Source: an uncultured Aquimarina sp. (GTDB taxonomy: Bacteria > Bacteroidota > Bacteroidia > Flavobacteriales > Flavobacteriaceae). Taken from it: DNA of 64,000 nt. Both the position numbers and the translations under genes were made by a program. Of this stretch, positions 8,653 to 17,286 are shown piece after piece. The notes beneath the pieces are model-generated. The model was not told the DNA's origin and made no database searches. It worked only from the letters and a program-made list of their open reading frames with translations. The stretch lies in contig NZ_CANLMP010000001.1 of NCBI RefSeq assembly GCF_947492405.1, forward strand, positions 1,054,001 through 1,118,000, in the 5' to 3' direction. Numbering within the stretch: position 1 is the first letter of the stretch; the number at the start of each line of letters is the position of its first letter.

Positions 8653-9216
8653 ATGCCGAAAGTCAAGACATCAAAAGAAGAAGTTCTCAGCAAGGTGATT
8701 CCTATATTAAGAGAACGTGGTATATCTAAAAGCAGCATGAGTGAGTTGGCCAAAGCCTGCGAAATTCAAAAATCGCACTTCTATTATTATTTTAGTAATA
8801 AGGAACAATTGATAAAAGAAGTGCTGGCTACCGTAAATAGTTATTTTAAGCATAATCTATTTAAAGTAATTGAAAACAATAATCTTTCTATTGAACAAAA
8901 GCTTAAAAAAGTACACGAGCTTATAGACAAAATGTTTAAAAATGCTCATAGCGGTTGTATTATGGCAAACACTGCCCTGGAAAGCGCTCACCTTGACCCT
9001 ATTTATAAAGATGAGATTCTTTATTTTTTTGAAGATTTTATAGCTGGACTGCAAGTTTTATTAGAACCTAACTATTCTAAAGAAGAATCACTAGCACTTG
9101 CAGAACAAATGGTTCAAGATCTTGAAGGCGGAATATTATTAATGCGCATTTATAATGATCACAAATACATTAACAATGCAGTTTCCAGAATGGAAAAAAT
9201 AATTCTGAAACAATGA
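8653..9216 (+). CDS. TetR family transcriptional regulator
   Basis: 187 residues with the TetR DNA-binding helix-turn-helix at about 8-55 (LRERGISKSSMSELAKACEIQKSHFYYYFSNKEQLIKEVL, read in two parts: GISKSSMSELAKAC and HFYYYFSNKEQL). The helical C-terminal ligand domain is variable and does not show the ligand. It overlaps the next gene by ATGA (9213-9216), so regulator and hydrolases are made together. Probably represses its own operon through the palindrome at 8639-8646. Confidence 0.9.
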   Translation: MPKVKTSKEEVLSKVIPILRERGISKSSMSELAKACEIQKSHFYYYFSNKEQLIKEVLATVNSYFKHNLFKVIENNNLSIEQKLKKVHELIDKMFKNAHSGCIMANTALESAHLDPIYKDEILYFFEDFIAGLQVLLEPNYSKEESLALAEQMVQDLEGGILLMRIYNDHKYINNAVSRMEKIILKQ

Positions 9217-10052
9217 AAACATACTATAGAATTGCAAAAAAACCATTTTTCGGACGTTTTATGATACCTTGGAAAAGCCCGTTATCTGAAGAACAAAACA
9301 AAGAATGGACTTTTATTTCTTTTAAAAGCAAATCAGGCGCTTTATTAAAAGGAATGTACTCATCACCTATTTCTGATCTACCTAAAGCCACGATAGTATT
9401 AGGTCATCCGATGGGAAAAGAAGCTAAAGGTTATTTTCTTAAAAATGGATATACCGATATACTAAGAAATCAAGGTTATAATGTATTCATTTTTGACATC
9501 AATGGATTTGGAGAAAGTGAAGTCGGAAATTTCTATTATCACGAAGATATAATTTCGGCAGGAAATATTGCTAAGGACCTATTCCCGAATACTCCTCTAG
9601 GGTATTTTGGGATCTCATTAGGCGGACAATGGGCCACTATTGCCTTTGCAGAAAAGCATCATTATGACTTTGCTATTATAGAAAGTGCCGCTAACACACT
9701 TGATGATTTCTGGGTTCAATATCCTTTTGCAAATTTTGCTTTAAAGACACTAAATACTCTTAATCCTAAGTTAAAAAAGAAAATACGGATGATTGATAGG
9801 ATTAAAGATGCTCATAGTTTACAAAAAGTTCTTTTTATATATCTAGATAAGGATGAACTCATTAAAGATGATGCAGGATATTGTTTTAATCAAGCTATAC
9901 CAATCCAGTCAGAATTACACGTTATTTCTAACGCAAAACATGCTCAGATACCAAAATCAAAGTCTCGACATGATTACTTCAATAAAATTGTGACTTTTTT
10001 CGACTCACAAACTGAACAATATTTACAACAAAACTCAATTTTAAAATCGTAG
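9213..10052 (+). CDS. Alpha/beta hydrolase (first of three in the TetR operon)
   Basis: Serine hydrolase fold: oxyanion region LGHPMGKEAKG, GYNVFIFDINGFGESE, nucleophile elbow GISLGG with Ser at about 137, candidate acid YLDKDELI, and candidate catalytic His in SNAKHAQIP. No signal peptide, so cytoplasmic. The N-terminal part (FFGRFMIPWKSPLSEE) looks like a small cap or lead region seen in CocE/dienelactone-type hydrolases with membrane-lipid or ester substrates, but the substrate cannot be read. Translation is coupled to the TetR gene; 2 bp separate it from the next gene. Confidence 0.75.
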   Translation: MKTYYRIAKKPFFGRFMIPWKSPLSEEQNKEWTFISFKSKSGALLKGMYSSPISDLPKATIVLGHPMGKEAKGYFLKNGYTDILRNQGYNVFIFDINGFGESEVGNFYYHEDIISAGNIAKDLFPNTPLGYFGISLGGQWATIAFAEKHHYDFAIIESAANTLDDFWVQYPFANFALKTLNTLNPKLKKKIRMIDRIKDAHSLQKVLFIYLDKDELIKDDAGYCFNQAIPIQSELHVISNAKHAQIPKSKSRHDYFNKIVTFFDSQTEQYLQQNSILKS

Positions 10053-10054
10053 TA

Positions 10055-10903
10055 ATGGAATCATACACTGTTAAATCCACCGATAACTACCCAATTTCGG
10101 TTCACGAATTTGTTCCAAAATTATCTAATCATAAGACCATTGTATTTGCTCCAGCCGTAGCTGTTCCTCAAAATTTCTATTTTAATATGGCTACATACCT
10201 AGCAGAAAAGGGATGTAATGTCTTTACTTTTGATTATCGTAGTATTGGATCTTCAACATCACAAAGTATTCAATCCCTAAAAGAGCATGGTTTCTTTTCT
10301 TGGGCGATGGATTTTAAAGCAGTATCCAAATACGCAAAAGAGGAGTTCCCTGACAATATACAATATATGATAGGTCATAGTTATGGTGGAAATAGCGTAG
10401 GTTTTAGTGATGCGTTTCAATATTATGACAAATATCTTACGATTGGTTCTCAGTTTGGGTTTTATAAACATTTCACTCCAAGAATGCGTGCTTTGATATA
10501 TCTAAACTTTAAGATATTTGTTCCTCTAACTACTTCTATTTTGGGATACTACCCATCAAGTTGGTTCGGATTAGGAAGACCACTAACCACAAAAGCTGCT
10601 AAAGATTGGGCAACTTTCCTGTTACATCCTGATTCCATGTTACATTTTACCAAAGGAAGCTCTAAAACATACTATCAGGACATTAAAGAATCTATGTTAC
10701 TAGTAAGCATTGATGATGACCTTTTTGCTCCCAGAAAATCAGTAGACATATTAAGCGATCAAGTATACAAAAATGCTAAAACCATTAGAAAACACTTAAA
10801 ACCATCCGATTATAATCTAAAAACAATTGGGCATTTTGATTTTTTTAGAAAGAAAAATCAGAATATCTTGTGGCCTTTAATCGATGAATGGTTCCAACTA
10901 TAA
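10055..10903 (+). CDS. Alpha/beta hydrolase, COG4757-like (second of three)
   Basis: 282 residues. FAPAVAVPQNFYFNMATYLAEKGCNVFTFDYRSIGSS matches the N-terminal half of the COG4757 predicted hydrolases, followed by the nucleophile elbow GHSYGGN (Ser at about 109), SQFGFYKHF, LLVSIDDDLFAP (acid) and IGHFDFFR (His). Soluble protein. Function of COG4757 is not established; it is related to YheT-type and acyl-esterases only by fold. Confidence 0.75.
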   Translation: MESYTVKSTDNYPISVHEFVPKLSNHKTIVFAPAVAVPQNFYFNMATYLAEKGCNVFTFDYRSIGSSTSQSIQSLKEHGFFSWAMDFKAVSKYAKEEFPDNIQYMIGHSYGGNSVGFSDAFQYYDKYLTIGSQFGFYKHFTPRMRALIYLNFKIFVPLTTSILGYYPSSWFGLGRPLTTKAAKDWATFLLHPDSMLHFTKGSSKTYYQDIKESMLLVSIDDDLFAPRKSVDILSDQVYKNAKTIRKHLKPSDYNLKTIGHFDFFRKKNQNILWPLIDEWFQL

Positions 10904-10916
10904 AAAGCTATTAGTT

Positions 10917-11546
10917 ATGCAAAAAGAGGTTGTTTATCAATCCACAAATACCTACGACACTTTAAATAAATTAACTTCTGAAACAGAAACCGTTTGGTTA
11001 GTCTTTCATGGGATCGGCTATCTAAGTAGATATTTCATCAGATTATTCCAAAGTCTGGATGCTAATAAAAACTATATCATTGCTCCGCAAGCTCCTTCTA
11101 AATATTACAAAAATAATGATTATAAGAAAGTAGGATCTAGCTGGCTCACTAAGGAAAACACAAAAACCGAAACAAAAAATGTACTCAATTATATAGATGC
11201 TGTTATTGAAGAAGAAAAACTTCCCGTTACTGCTAAGTTTGTTGTTCTTGGATATTCACAAGGTGTAAGTATTGCAAGTAGATGGATTGCCAGTAGAAAA
11301 ATACAACCAGATGGTTTTGTAATGATTTCTGGAGGTTTTCCGAAAGAATTAGGGAAAGAAGATTTTACATTTTTGACTAGCAAAACTAGTGTAACACATA
11401 TTTTAGGAGATAAGGATCCTTATTTTGAAATTGCCAAAGTAGAAGCCGAAAAAATTCGAGTAGAGGGTATATTACCACAGATAGCATTTAGATCACATCC
11501 TGGAGGTCACGAATTAGATATAGAATCTTTAAAGAATATTGTTTGA
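10917..11546 (+). CDS. Carboxylesterase/phospholipase-type alpha/beta hydrolase (third of three)
   Basis: Belongs to the small-esterase group (COG0400): VWLVFHGIGYLSRYFIR, IIAPQAPSKYY, nucleophile elbow GYSQGVSIASRW, ILGDKDPYF (acid) and HPGGHELD (His). The start at 10917 (MQKEVVYQ) is preferred because the frame's earlier ATG at 10884 lies inside the preceding gene; the gap is then 13 bp. This group hydrolyses short-chain or lysophospholipid esters in studied members; the substrate here is unknown. Confidence 0.75.
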   Translation: MQKEVVYQSTNTYDTLNKLTSETETVWLVFHGIGYLSRYFIRLFQSLDANKNYIIAPQAPSKYYKNNDYKKVGSSWLTKENTKTETKNVLNYIDAVIEEEKLPVTAKFVVLGYSQGVSIASRWIASRKIQPDGFVMISGGFPKELGKEDFTFLTSKTSVTHILGDKDPYFEIAKVEAEKIRVEGILPQIAFRSHPGGHELDIESLKNIV

Positions 11547-11574
11547 AATTAAAGTAATTTAAAGAAAAAAAACT

Positions 11575-11967
11575 TTATAATGTGTCTATCAAACTTCTAG
11601 CATTCACCGTATCATAAATAATGATTAACTTTTTGATTTTGTTTTCAGAAGTAAGCTCTAAAATATCTACTACTTTAAACTCAACAGTTTTATTATTTTT
11701 TAGGACCCACACATAATCAAAAAGCAAAGAAACCCTATTCGTATTCTTTTCAAAGAACAATCCGTCAAAACTAAGTTTAGAGGAATTTGTATCTGCTGCT
11801 AAGGTTTTATAAAATTCTTTGGCAGAAAGCACTCCATATAATGGAGACTCTACCACACCATCCCTTGTAAACAAATCAACTACCTTATCCATCTCTCCTT
11901 TTTCTAAAAAGAAAAGATACTTTCTTGCTACTTCTTCTTTAGTCATTTCATTTGTTGATAAAAACAC
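11575..11967 (-). CDS. NTF2-like/SnoaL-type protein
   Basis: 130 residues with the cone-fold pattern: helix KEEVARKYLFFLEKGEMDKVVDLFTRDGVVESPLYG, then SAKEFYKTL, and strands VSLLFDYVWVLKNNKTVEFKVVDILELTSENKIKKLIIIYD. Such proteins are ketosteroid-isomerase-like enzymes or binding proteins; no catalytic residue pair can be assigned safely. Convergent with the hydrolase operon; separate from the DinB-like gene by 40 bp. Confidence 0.65.
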   Translation of the reverse strand: MFLSTNEMTKEEVARKYLFFLEKGEMDKVVDLFTRDGVVESPLYGVLSAKEFYKTLAADTNSSKLSFDGLFFEKNTNRVSLLFDYVWVLKNNKTVEFKVVDILELTSENKIKKLIIIYDTVNARSLIDTL

Positions 11968-12007
11968 ATAGACCTACCATTTTTTTAAAACTGATAGGCC
12001 TTGCAAA

Positions 12008-12520
12008 TTATAAATATCGATCTTTAATTACATTCAGGTGATGTTTCTGATGACCCGAAAGTATGTAACCTGCCGCTCTCGCACTCATTGGGCTACCACT
12101 AGCTTCTCCTATTTCGGTTAACATATTCTGCGTAAAGCTTTTGAATAATCCAATCGAGTTATTTCTAGCAGCTTCAAAATCTTCTATGAATTCCTTCTTA
12201 CTATAATTATTCGCATTAGAATTAGGAACGTATTCGTCTTGATCAAAACCAATCAATGGGCTTTTGTCATTTCTGGCAAAACGAAGCGCTCTATAAGAAA
12301 AAATGCGTTCTGTATCAATTATGTGTTGGAGCACTTCGGCAACTGTCCATTTCCCTTCAGCATAGGCATATGTTAATTTTTCATCAGAAATAGCGTTTAC
12401 AAAATCAATGAATTTCTGTTTACTTTGTTGTAAGCCTGTCACAATATTAGCGTTTTCAGCTTGATCAATAAATACACCGTAATAAGGATTATACTCTCCC
12501 GAAGTTAGTAAAGACTGCAT
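12008..12520 (-). CDS. DinB-like metal-binding four-helix protein
   Basis: DinB/YfiT superfamily: QSKQKFIDFVNAISDEKLTYAYAEGKWTVAEVLQHIIDTERIFSYR (here cited in parts: AEGKWTVAEVLQHIIDTER) and SGHQKHHLNVIKDRYL carry the three histidines expected to bind a metal ion (in LQH, GHQ and KHH). Studied relatives are bacillithiol or mycothiol transferases; in Bacteroidota with bacillithiol a thiol-transferase role is possible but unproved. Length 170 is normal. Confidence 0.8.
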   Translation of the reverse strand: MQSLLTSGEYNPYYGVFIDQAENANIVTGLQQSKQKFIDFVNAISDEKLTYAYAEGKWTVAEVLQHIIDTERIFSYRALRFARNDKSPLIGFDQDEYVPNSNANNYSKKEFIEDFEAARNNSIGLFKSFTQNMLTEIGEASGSPMSARAAGYILSGHQKHHLNVIKDRYL

Positions 12521-12609
12521 ACATTATTATTTATAAATAAAGTAGAAATGTACTAATTCTTATTTCAATCCATAAAATCATTAACAGTTCTTTATTATCT
12601 ACACACATC

Positions 12610-12948
12610 TCACTCTTCAATCACTGCCATTTTTTCCAACCTACGTGCTCTAAAATATAAAAACAGTGGAAAGGCAAATGCTATAGCTACCATAAAAGTT
12701 AATGGTATAAATACCCACCAATGTTTCATTTTTAATTTAATAGCTTCCGGGATATACCAAACAAAAAAAGTAAATACAACAACTAATAAATCTGCATTAA
12801 ATGATTTAGCCGGAAATGTAGTTTTTGTTTGAGCAATATAGTTTAAAAGAGAGGTATCTTCGGCGTTTATATAAAACTGAATGTTAAAATACCAAGTATA
12901 ACATAGTCCGAAAATAGCTAATAAAAAAAATACGTATTTAAGTTTCAT
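12610..12948 (-). CDS. DUF2834-type small membrane protein
   Basis: Three hydrophobic helices: MKLKYVFFLLAIFGLCYTWY (1-25), NADLLVVVFTFFVWYIPEAI (about 51-70) and HWWVFIPLTFMVAIAFAFPLFLYFRARR in its last third. The ending FPLFLYFRAR followed by a charged tail is the hallmark of DUF2834. Function unknown. It lies 72 bp before (upstream on the minus strand is) the S41 protease gene and may share its transcript. Confidence 0.65.
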   Translation of the reverse strand: MKLKYVFFLLAIFGLCYTWYFNIQFYINAEDTSLLNYIAQTKTTFPAKSFNADLLVVVFTFFVWYIPEAIKLKMKHWWVFIPLTFMVAIAFAFPLFLYFRARRLEKMAVIEE

Positions 12949-13020
12949 AAGTATGGTTTTAAAACTTTATCTAATTTAAAACATATTTAATTAAACAAAT
13001 ACTCTAAGTAGATACTTCCA

Positions 13021-14064
13021 TTACTTACTATCTATAAATTTAATTGCTTCGATAATATTTTTGTCTTTTTCTAAATCTTGAAAATTAGCCTCTTTAACAA
13101 TTTCTATTTGAGGTTCAATATTGTTGGTAAATACTGCTGATCTATCTGTTGCATAGCTTAATGTAATTGCAGCTTTTGTTTTAAATGGTAACTCAAATAA
13201 ATCATTAGCTGTAGTCAGTCCAAAGCTCTCCTCTCCTATAATGATTAATTTTTTTCTTCCTCTAAACCCTAAAGCCACAAACTCTCCCGCACTAGCAGTC
13301 ATCACTCCTGTAATTAGAGCAACAGGAATTTCGGTATTAGGTTTTGGAATTGTCTTTACACGTGCTTGTATTTTTTGATCCTCATAGTAAATACCATTAT
13401 GCAGACCCGAACGGTTTTTTACATTTTTATCTGCATCTAAATACAATGAAACGGTGTTATCTCCTATTAAATGATATAATCCAGCTAACATAACATTAGA
13501 ATTGCCTCCTATGTTTAATCTCAAATCGATGATCCATCCTTTGATTTTTTTAGTTTTATTCAATTCTAAGATAGCATCGTATATTTTTTGTGCCCTTTCA
13601 TTTAACTCTTTCTCCGTAGCGTTAAGTAAAAGCATCCCAGGAATAAAAACATACCCATAATGATCATTGATTACTTTTACCTCAAATTTTGGTTCTTCAC
13701 TATATGCTATGAGTAAGCTTTTATGTAAGTCTTCTTTTACAATTTTTCGTTTGAGATTACTTTGATACATTCCTTTTTCTGAAAATAGTAATAAATGATC
13801 TCCTCGTATAGTGTCAAAAAGTTTTGAACTGATCTCTAATGATTTCTCAAAGGTTCCACTTTTTAGTGCTTCCTTTTTTATATATGGCTTTATTTGGCTC
13901 CAATTAACGTTTTTTCGATATAAGTAATTAGCTTCTAGTTCTTCAAAAAACTGATCATAGAACACATTAATACTATCCTGAACTGACATAACTTTTTGTT
14001 GACCATAGACCTTTGAAGATAGTATAGAAACACTAATCATCACGGCTAAAAATAATTTTCTCAT
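13021..14064 (-). CDS. Secreted S41 family serine peptidase (C-terminal processing/tricorn type)
   Basis: Signal peptide MRKLFLAVMISVSILSSKVYG (1-21). The S41 core lies at about 130-340: WIIDLRLNIGGNSNVM (about 177-192), catalytic Ser258 in TASAGEFVALGF, and IIIGEESFGLTTAND. An N-terminal helical bundle (25-110) replaces the usual front region; there is no evident PDZ domain, so the protein is at the short end for the family (347). Likely periplasmic, substrate unknown. Divergent neighbour is none; an AraC-type membrane regulator gene precedes it on the same strand. Confidence 0.8.
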   Translation of the reverse strand: MRKLFLAVMISVSILSSKVYGQQKVMSVQDSINVFYDQFFEELEANYLYRKNVNWSQIKPYIKKEALKSGTFEKSLEISSKLFDTIRGDHLLLFSEKGMYQSNLKRKIVKEDLHKSLLIAYSEEPKFEVKVINDHYGYVFIPGMLLLNATEKELNERAQKIYDAILELNKTKKIKGWIIDLRLNIGGNSNVMLAGLYHLIGDNTVSLYLDADKNVKNRSGLHNGIYYEDQKIQARVKTIPKPNTEIPVALITGVMTASAGEFVALGFRGRKKLIIIGEESFGLTTANDLFELPFKTKAAITLSYATDRSAVFTNNIEPQIEIVKEANFQDLEKDKNIIEAIKFIDSK

Positions 14065-14166
14065 AAGTATAGTTTTAAAATTTTATGATTTCAAAACTAT
14101 TGGCTTTTATAGGAAAATAACTTAGGAAACAGCGGAATAATGTCCAGAAAATAAATACTGGACATA

Positions 14167-15213
14167 TTAGTTTTTATGGTTTGCTTTATACTGAGTAGGA
14201 GTTAAACCTGTCATTTTTTTGAACACAGAATTAAACGAAGATTTAGAACTGAAACCGGATTTTTCTGCAATCGCTAACAATGTGAATTTTTCTTGTTCAG
14301 AAGAAACTAACAATGATTTTACTTTTTCTATTCTATAGGTATTTATAAAATCTGTAAAAGACATATGATAGATATCATGAATATATAAGGAGAGTTCTTT
14401 TTCGGATATAGATAATAAAGAAGCTACATCTGAAACTTTAAGATTTTGATTGGTAAAAACTTCTTCATTCTTCATATAATGTTCGATGCTGTTTTTTAAC
14501 AAATCACCTTGATCCTCTTCTTTTTGATCTTTTAGATTAAAAGTTTTAAACAACAGATTAGATTTAGTAAAACCAATAAAACCTATCCAATATATATAGA
14601 CAGAATTTAAAACTAATATTATATAATAAAATTCTCCACTATCCTGAAGATTAAAAAGTACTGCAATAACCTGATGTAATATATTAAGTATAATAAACAC
14701 AATAAACATCCAGGAGAATATCGCCAACCATTCCCAATTTTTACGTATTGACACAGATCCCTTTATCCTGTCTTTATTCTTCTTTATAAACCCTAGAACA
14801 CTAATCATCAGTAGTAGATTGAAAATTAGATAGGCAAAATCATTATACAAGAAAAATCCAGTTTGATACACTCTATAAAAGATATATTCGTCAATACCGC
14901 TATGGAGCATAACATACCAGTAAGCTCTTAATATTCCATACAAAATAGCAGGAATAAATAGTAAATATTCGATTGAAGAAATAACGTCTATCTTCTTATT
15001 AATTTGGCTTTTTATATAGAAATAAAAGCCCACACCAATTAGATACTTATAAGGAAATGGAAAAGAAGCTAAAGGAATAAACCCTATTGAATCTACATTC
15101 ATATACAAGAATGCATATGTTAGATTATAAAAGGATAAGGAAAATAAAAATAACATATAATAATTAAATGCTCTTTTATTCTCTCTTCTTTTGGAAAGCA
15201 AATAAAGACACAA
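14167..15213 (-). CDS. AraC-type regulator with N-terminal membrane helices
   Basis: The first ~220 residues contain about seven hydrophobic helices; the last 100 carry an AraC DNA-binding domain (SDVASLLSISEKELSLYIHD, FTLLAIAEKSGFSSKSSFN, KKMTGLTPTQYK). Membrane-bound AraC regulators of this build are common in Bacteroidota and probably sense an envelope signal. The only usual start in the frame is TTG at 15213, but the frame stays open to about 15282 and encodes what looks like the missing first membrane helix (ending GGIQGFT), so the true start may be an unusual codon or the 5' end may be damaged. The promoter region holds the palindrome TGTAAATTTACA. Confidence 0.8.
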   Translation of the reverse strand: MCLYLLSKRRENKRAFNYYMLFLFSLSFYNLTYAFLYMNVDSIGFIPLASFPFPYKYLIGVGFYFYIKSQINKKIDVISSIEYLLFIPAILYGILRAYWYVMLHSGIDEYIFYRVYQTGFFLYNDFAYLIFNLLLMISVLGFIKKNKDRIKGSVSIRKNWEWLAIFSWMFIVFIILNILHQVIAVLFNLQDSGEFYYIILVLNSVYIYWIGFIGFTKSNLLFKTFNLKDQKEEDQGDLLKNSIEHYMKNEEVFTNQNLKVSDVASLLSISEKELSLYIHDIYHMSFTDFINTYRIEKVKSLLVSSEQEKFTLLAIAEKSGFSSKSSFNSVFKKMTGLTPTQYKANHKN

Positions 15214-15667
15214 TGTAAATCCTTGTATTCCTCCAAAAAGAACTATGATATTTAAAACATTATAGTCTATTGTATCATTTTTTTATAGATGAATGGTTTA
15301 CGTAAAAACTGTACCTGAGTTTTAGAAATCATCCTGTAAATTTACAAGATTCTGTTGTACTCAATGAATATGATTAACTTTAATTTATTAATGTATAATC
15401 TGGTTCTTGGAGTTTCATTTGTTATATTCTGTAATAATTGCCATTAGGTTTTTTACTATAGGCAGCCTATAAATTAAAAGTACTAAACTTTTGAGTAAGC
15501 ATTCAGGGAAAAGTTTAGTTTCATCTTTTATTTCAAAGTACACTAAAAACTAACAACTATCAAAAAACAAAAATGAAGTTGTAAATCAATTGATTTAGCA
15601 GTCATTATAAAAATGAAAAAACTCTCAGAAAGGTTTAAAATTATGCTTGTTAAAAATTATAAAATGT
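15214..15667. other. Intergenic region, 454 bp, with two inverted repeats and no convincing gene
   Basis: It contains TGTAAATTTACA (15335-15346), a perfect 12-bp palindrome upstream of the AraC-type gene and a possible operator, and an 11-bp perfect inverted repeat ACTAAACTTTT (15482-15492) / AAAAGTTTAGT (15509-15519) with a 16-nt loop and no T run. A 27-codon plus-strand frame (15364-15447) encodes a hydrophobic peptide, unsupported by other evidence. Confidence 0.4.
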
Positions 15668-16297
15668 TTATCGAATGCTGAAAAAATAGATCCTTTCAGT
15701 TTCATCTATAAATAATACAGAACGATTGCCGCATTGATTAAAATCAATTTGGTATGGACGATTTTCTATTTGATAATTTTCGATAATAGATTCATTCCTA
15801 TTTTCATTTTGAACAACTGCACTATTAATCGAAGGCCAATTAATCATGTAATCCCCAACAACTAGTGGTTTTAATCCTATTCTATACATATATAACGAAC
15901 CATCATTATTCAATTCTGGAAATATTGTTTTTTTGGTATTTTCGCAAACGGTTCTAGGAGAGTAATCTCCTATATCATAAATTATATCAAACTTATGTAT
16001 AGCCCCTTCAGTGTTTGCAGCCCTATCATTTATAGGTTCTATTAATTTAAAAAGTGTAAATTGATTAAAGATCTTATTTGGATCTTCGTTAAAAATAGAA
16101 TCGTTGGTTGATAAATCATAAACTTTTGATGAAACTCTAGCCGTAATCCAAATTGTATCGTTTAAAGATAAAGTAGCATTTGGTGTTATATTTATTTTAT
16201 AAGGATTAAACCTTAGTTGGTTTCCAATTTCATCATCGCATTGAAAAGCCATTAATAATGGCGCAATACATATAAATTTGAGTACTTTCTTAAACAT
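15668..16297 (-). CDS. Lipoprotein of unknown function
   Basis: N-terminus MFKKVLKFICIAPLLMAFQC gives a lipobox-like end with Cys20 followed by DDE, the acidic +2/+3 residues typical of flavobacterial surface-exposed lipoproteins. The remaining ~190 residues are beta-type (NITPNATLSLNDTIWITARV, VVGDYMINWP) without a motif I recognise; two more cysteines (VCEN, NQCGN) may pair. Stand-alone gene. Function unknown. Confidence 0.6.
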   Translation of the reverse strand: MFKKVLKFICIAPLLMAFQCDDEIGNQLRFNPYKINITPNATLSLNDTIWITARVSSKVYDLSTNDSIFNEDPNKIFNQFTLFKLIEPINDRAANTEGAIHKFDIIYDIGDYSPRTVCENTKKTIFPELNNDGSLYMYRIGLKPLVVGDYMINWPSINSAVVQNENRNESIIENYQIENRPYQIDFNQCGNRSVLFIDETERIYFFSIR

Positions 16298-16473
16298 TTC
16301 TTTCTTTTTAGATGTTACAAAATGAAATAGGTTGCGTAACGTATTGGTTAACCTTAATACTCACTTAGATATTTTTTAAATAGTTTAAGTTAACAAGTTG
16401 GCAATTACTAACAGAATAGAAACTTTCATTTATTTTATTAAGTATTTTCAGCAATGATTAACTTCATAAACTC

Positions 16474-16797
16474 CTATTTAATTTTATTTTCCTTACCCCA
16501 TTGCTGCATACTCTGAATAATAGGCATTAATGAATCACCTGTCTCTGTTAAAGAATATTCGACTCTTGGTGGAATTTCCGCATAAATTTTTCTAACTATA
16601 ATTTCATCTCTTTCAAGTTCCCTTAATTGTGTGGTTAACATCTGTTTGCTTATACCTTGAATTCTTTTATATAGTTTCCCAAAACGATTAAGATCTTTAG
16701 AAATTAGATATAAAACTATGGGCTTCCATTTTCCTCCAATCTTTGTCATACAATATACAACTGGACAATTATCATACATTATCTTGTCTTTATTCAT
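16474..16797 (-). CDS. HxlR family transcriptional regulator
   Basis: 107 residues with the family pattern: N-terminal Cys11 in NCPVVYCMTKIGGKWKPIV, the winged helix RFGKLYKRIQGISKQMLTTQLRELERDEII (read as RIQGISKQMLTTQLRELE) and VEYSLTETGDSL. HxlR regulators often respond to electrophiles or oxidants through the N-terminal cysteine. The gene diverges from the cupin-CPBP pair, and a perfect inverted repeat lies in the 126-bp gap between them, so control of that pair and of itself is likely. Confidence 0.9.
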   Translation of the reverse strand: MNKDKIMYDNCPVVYCMTKIGGKWKPIVLYLISKDLNRFGKLYKRIQGISKQMLTTQLRELERDEIIVRKIYAEIPPRVEYSLTETGDSLMPIIQSMQQWGKENKIK

Positions 16798-16832
16798 GTT
16801 TTTATTTTAAAATTTAATCAGTAATAACAGTA

Positions 16833-16853
16833 TTAGTCTAATTTAAAGACTAA
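16833..16853. promoter_or_regulatory. Candidate HxlR operator, TTAGTCT-N7-AGACTAA
   Basis: Perfect 7-bp arms (16833-16839 and 16847-16853) around an A/T spacer, in the gap between the divergent HxlR and cupin genes, 36 bp before the HxlR start codon and 70 bp before the cupin start. Placement and symmetry fit a dimeric winged-helix repressor; binding itself is inferred. Confidence 0.5.
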
Positions 16854-16923
16854 GTTATATTAAAATAACTACTTGTGCAAATGGAACTTATGAAGTAGCT
16901 TTAGACCTAAATAGCATAAAACC

Positions 16924-17286
16924 ATGATCAAAACATTTCATCTAAAAGAGAAATATGATTTATTTCAGGATTATTGGAATCCACGAATAGTAGCAGAATT
17001 GAATGGACAACAAATTAAAGTTGTAAAAGTAAAAGGAGAACTAGTTTATCACACTCATGAGCATGAAGATGAGTTGTTTTATGTTATTAAAGGGTCTATA
17101 AAAATATGTTTTGAAAATTCAGAAAAAACGATTAAAGAAGGTGAAATGCTTATTGTTCCCAGAGGAATAAAACATAAACCTATAGCCCAAGAAGAATGTT
17201 GGTTAGTACTATTTGAGCCATCAGAAATAAAACATACAGGAGATACATATTGTGAACAAACAGTATCAAAATTCAAATGGATATAA
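16924..17286 (+). CDS. Cupin domain protein
   Basis: 120-residue single cupin barrel: motif 1 YHTHEHEDELFYVIKGSIKI (His44, His46 and a Glu as metal ligands) and motif 2 EGEMLIVPRGIKHKPIAQEE with the second His. The exact reaction cannot be read; such proteins act as isomerases, dioxygenases or sensors. Its stop codon overlaps the ATG of the CPBP gene by one base (TAATG at 17284-17288), so the two are translated together. Confidence 0.8.
   Translation: MIKTFHLKEKYDLFQDYWNPRIVAELNGQQIKVVKVKGELVYHTHEHEDELFYVIKGSIKICFENSEKTIKEGEMLIVPRGIKHKPIAQEECWLVLFEPSEIKHTGDTYCEQTVSKFKWI

Noticed and set aside
9213..10052. MenH for the menaquinone pathway among the three hydrolases
   Set aside because: The genes are divergent from the men unit and under a TetR regulator; the elbow and cap sequences give no MenH signature.
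15364..15447. 27-codon plus-strand frame coding a hydrophobic peptide in the gap before the AraC-type gene
   Set aside because: No clear ribosome site, promoter or similarity; A/T-rich gaps give such frames by chance.
15613..15681. 22-codon frame starting ATGAAAAAACTC near the lipoprotein gene's 3' end
   Set aside because: Overlaps the convergent lipoprotein gene and shows no signal peptide or motif.
16342..16361. GGTTAACC core within GTATTGGTTAACCTTAATAC upstream of the lipoprotein gene, similar to the alginate-lyase operators
   Set aside because: Only the inner 8 bp match; the flanks TTGG...CCAA required by the lyase sites are incomplete.
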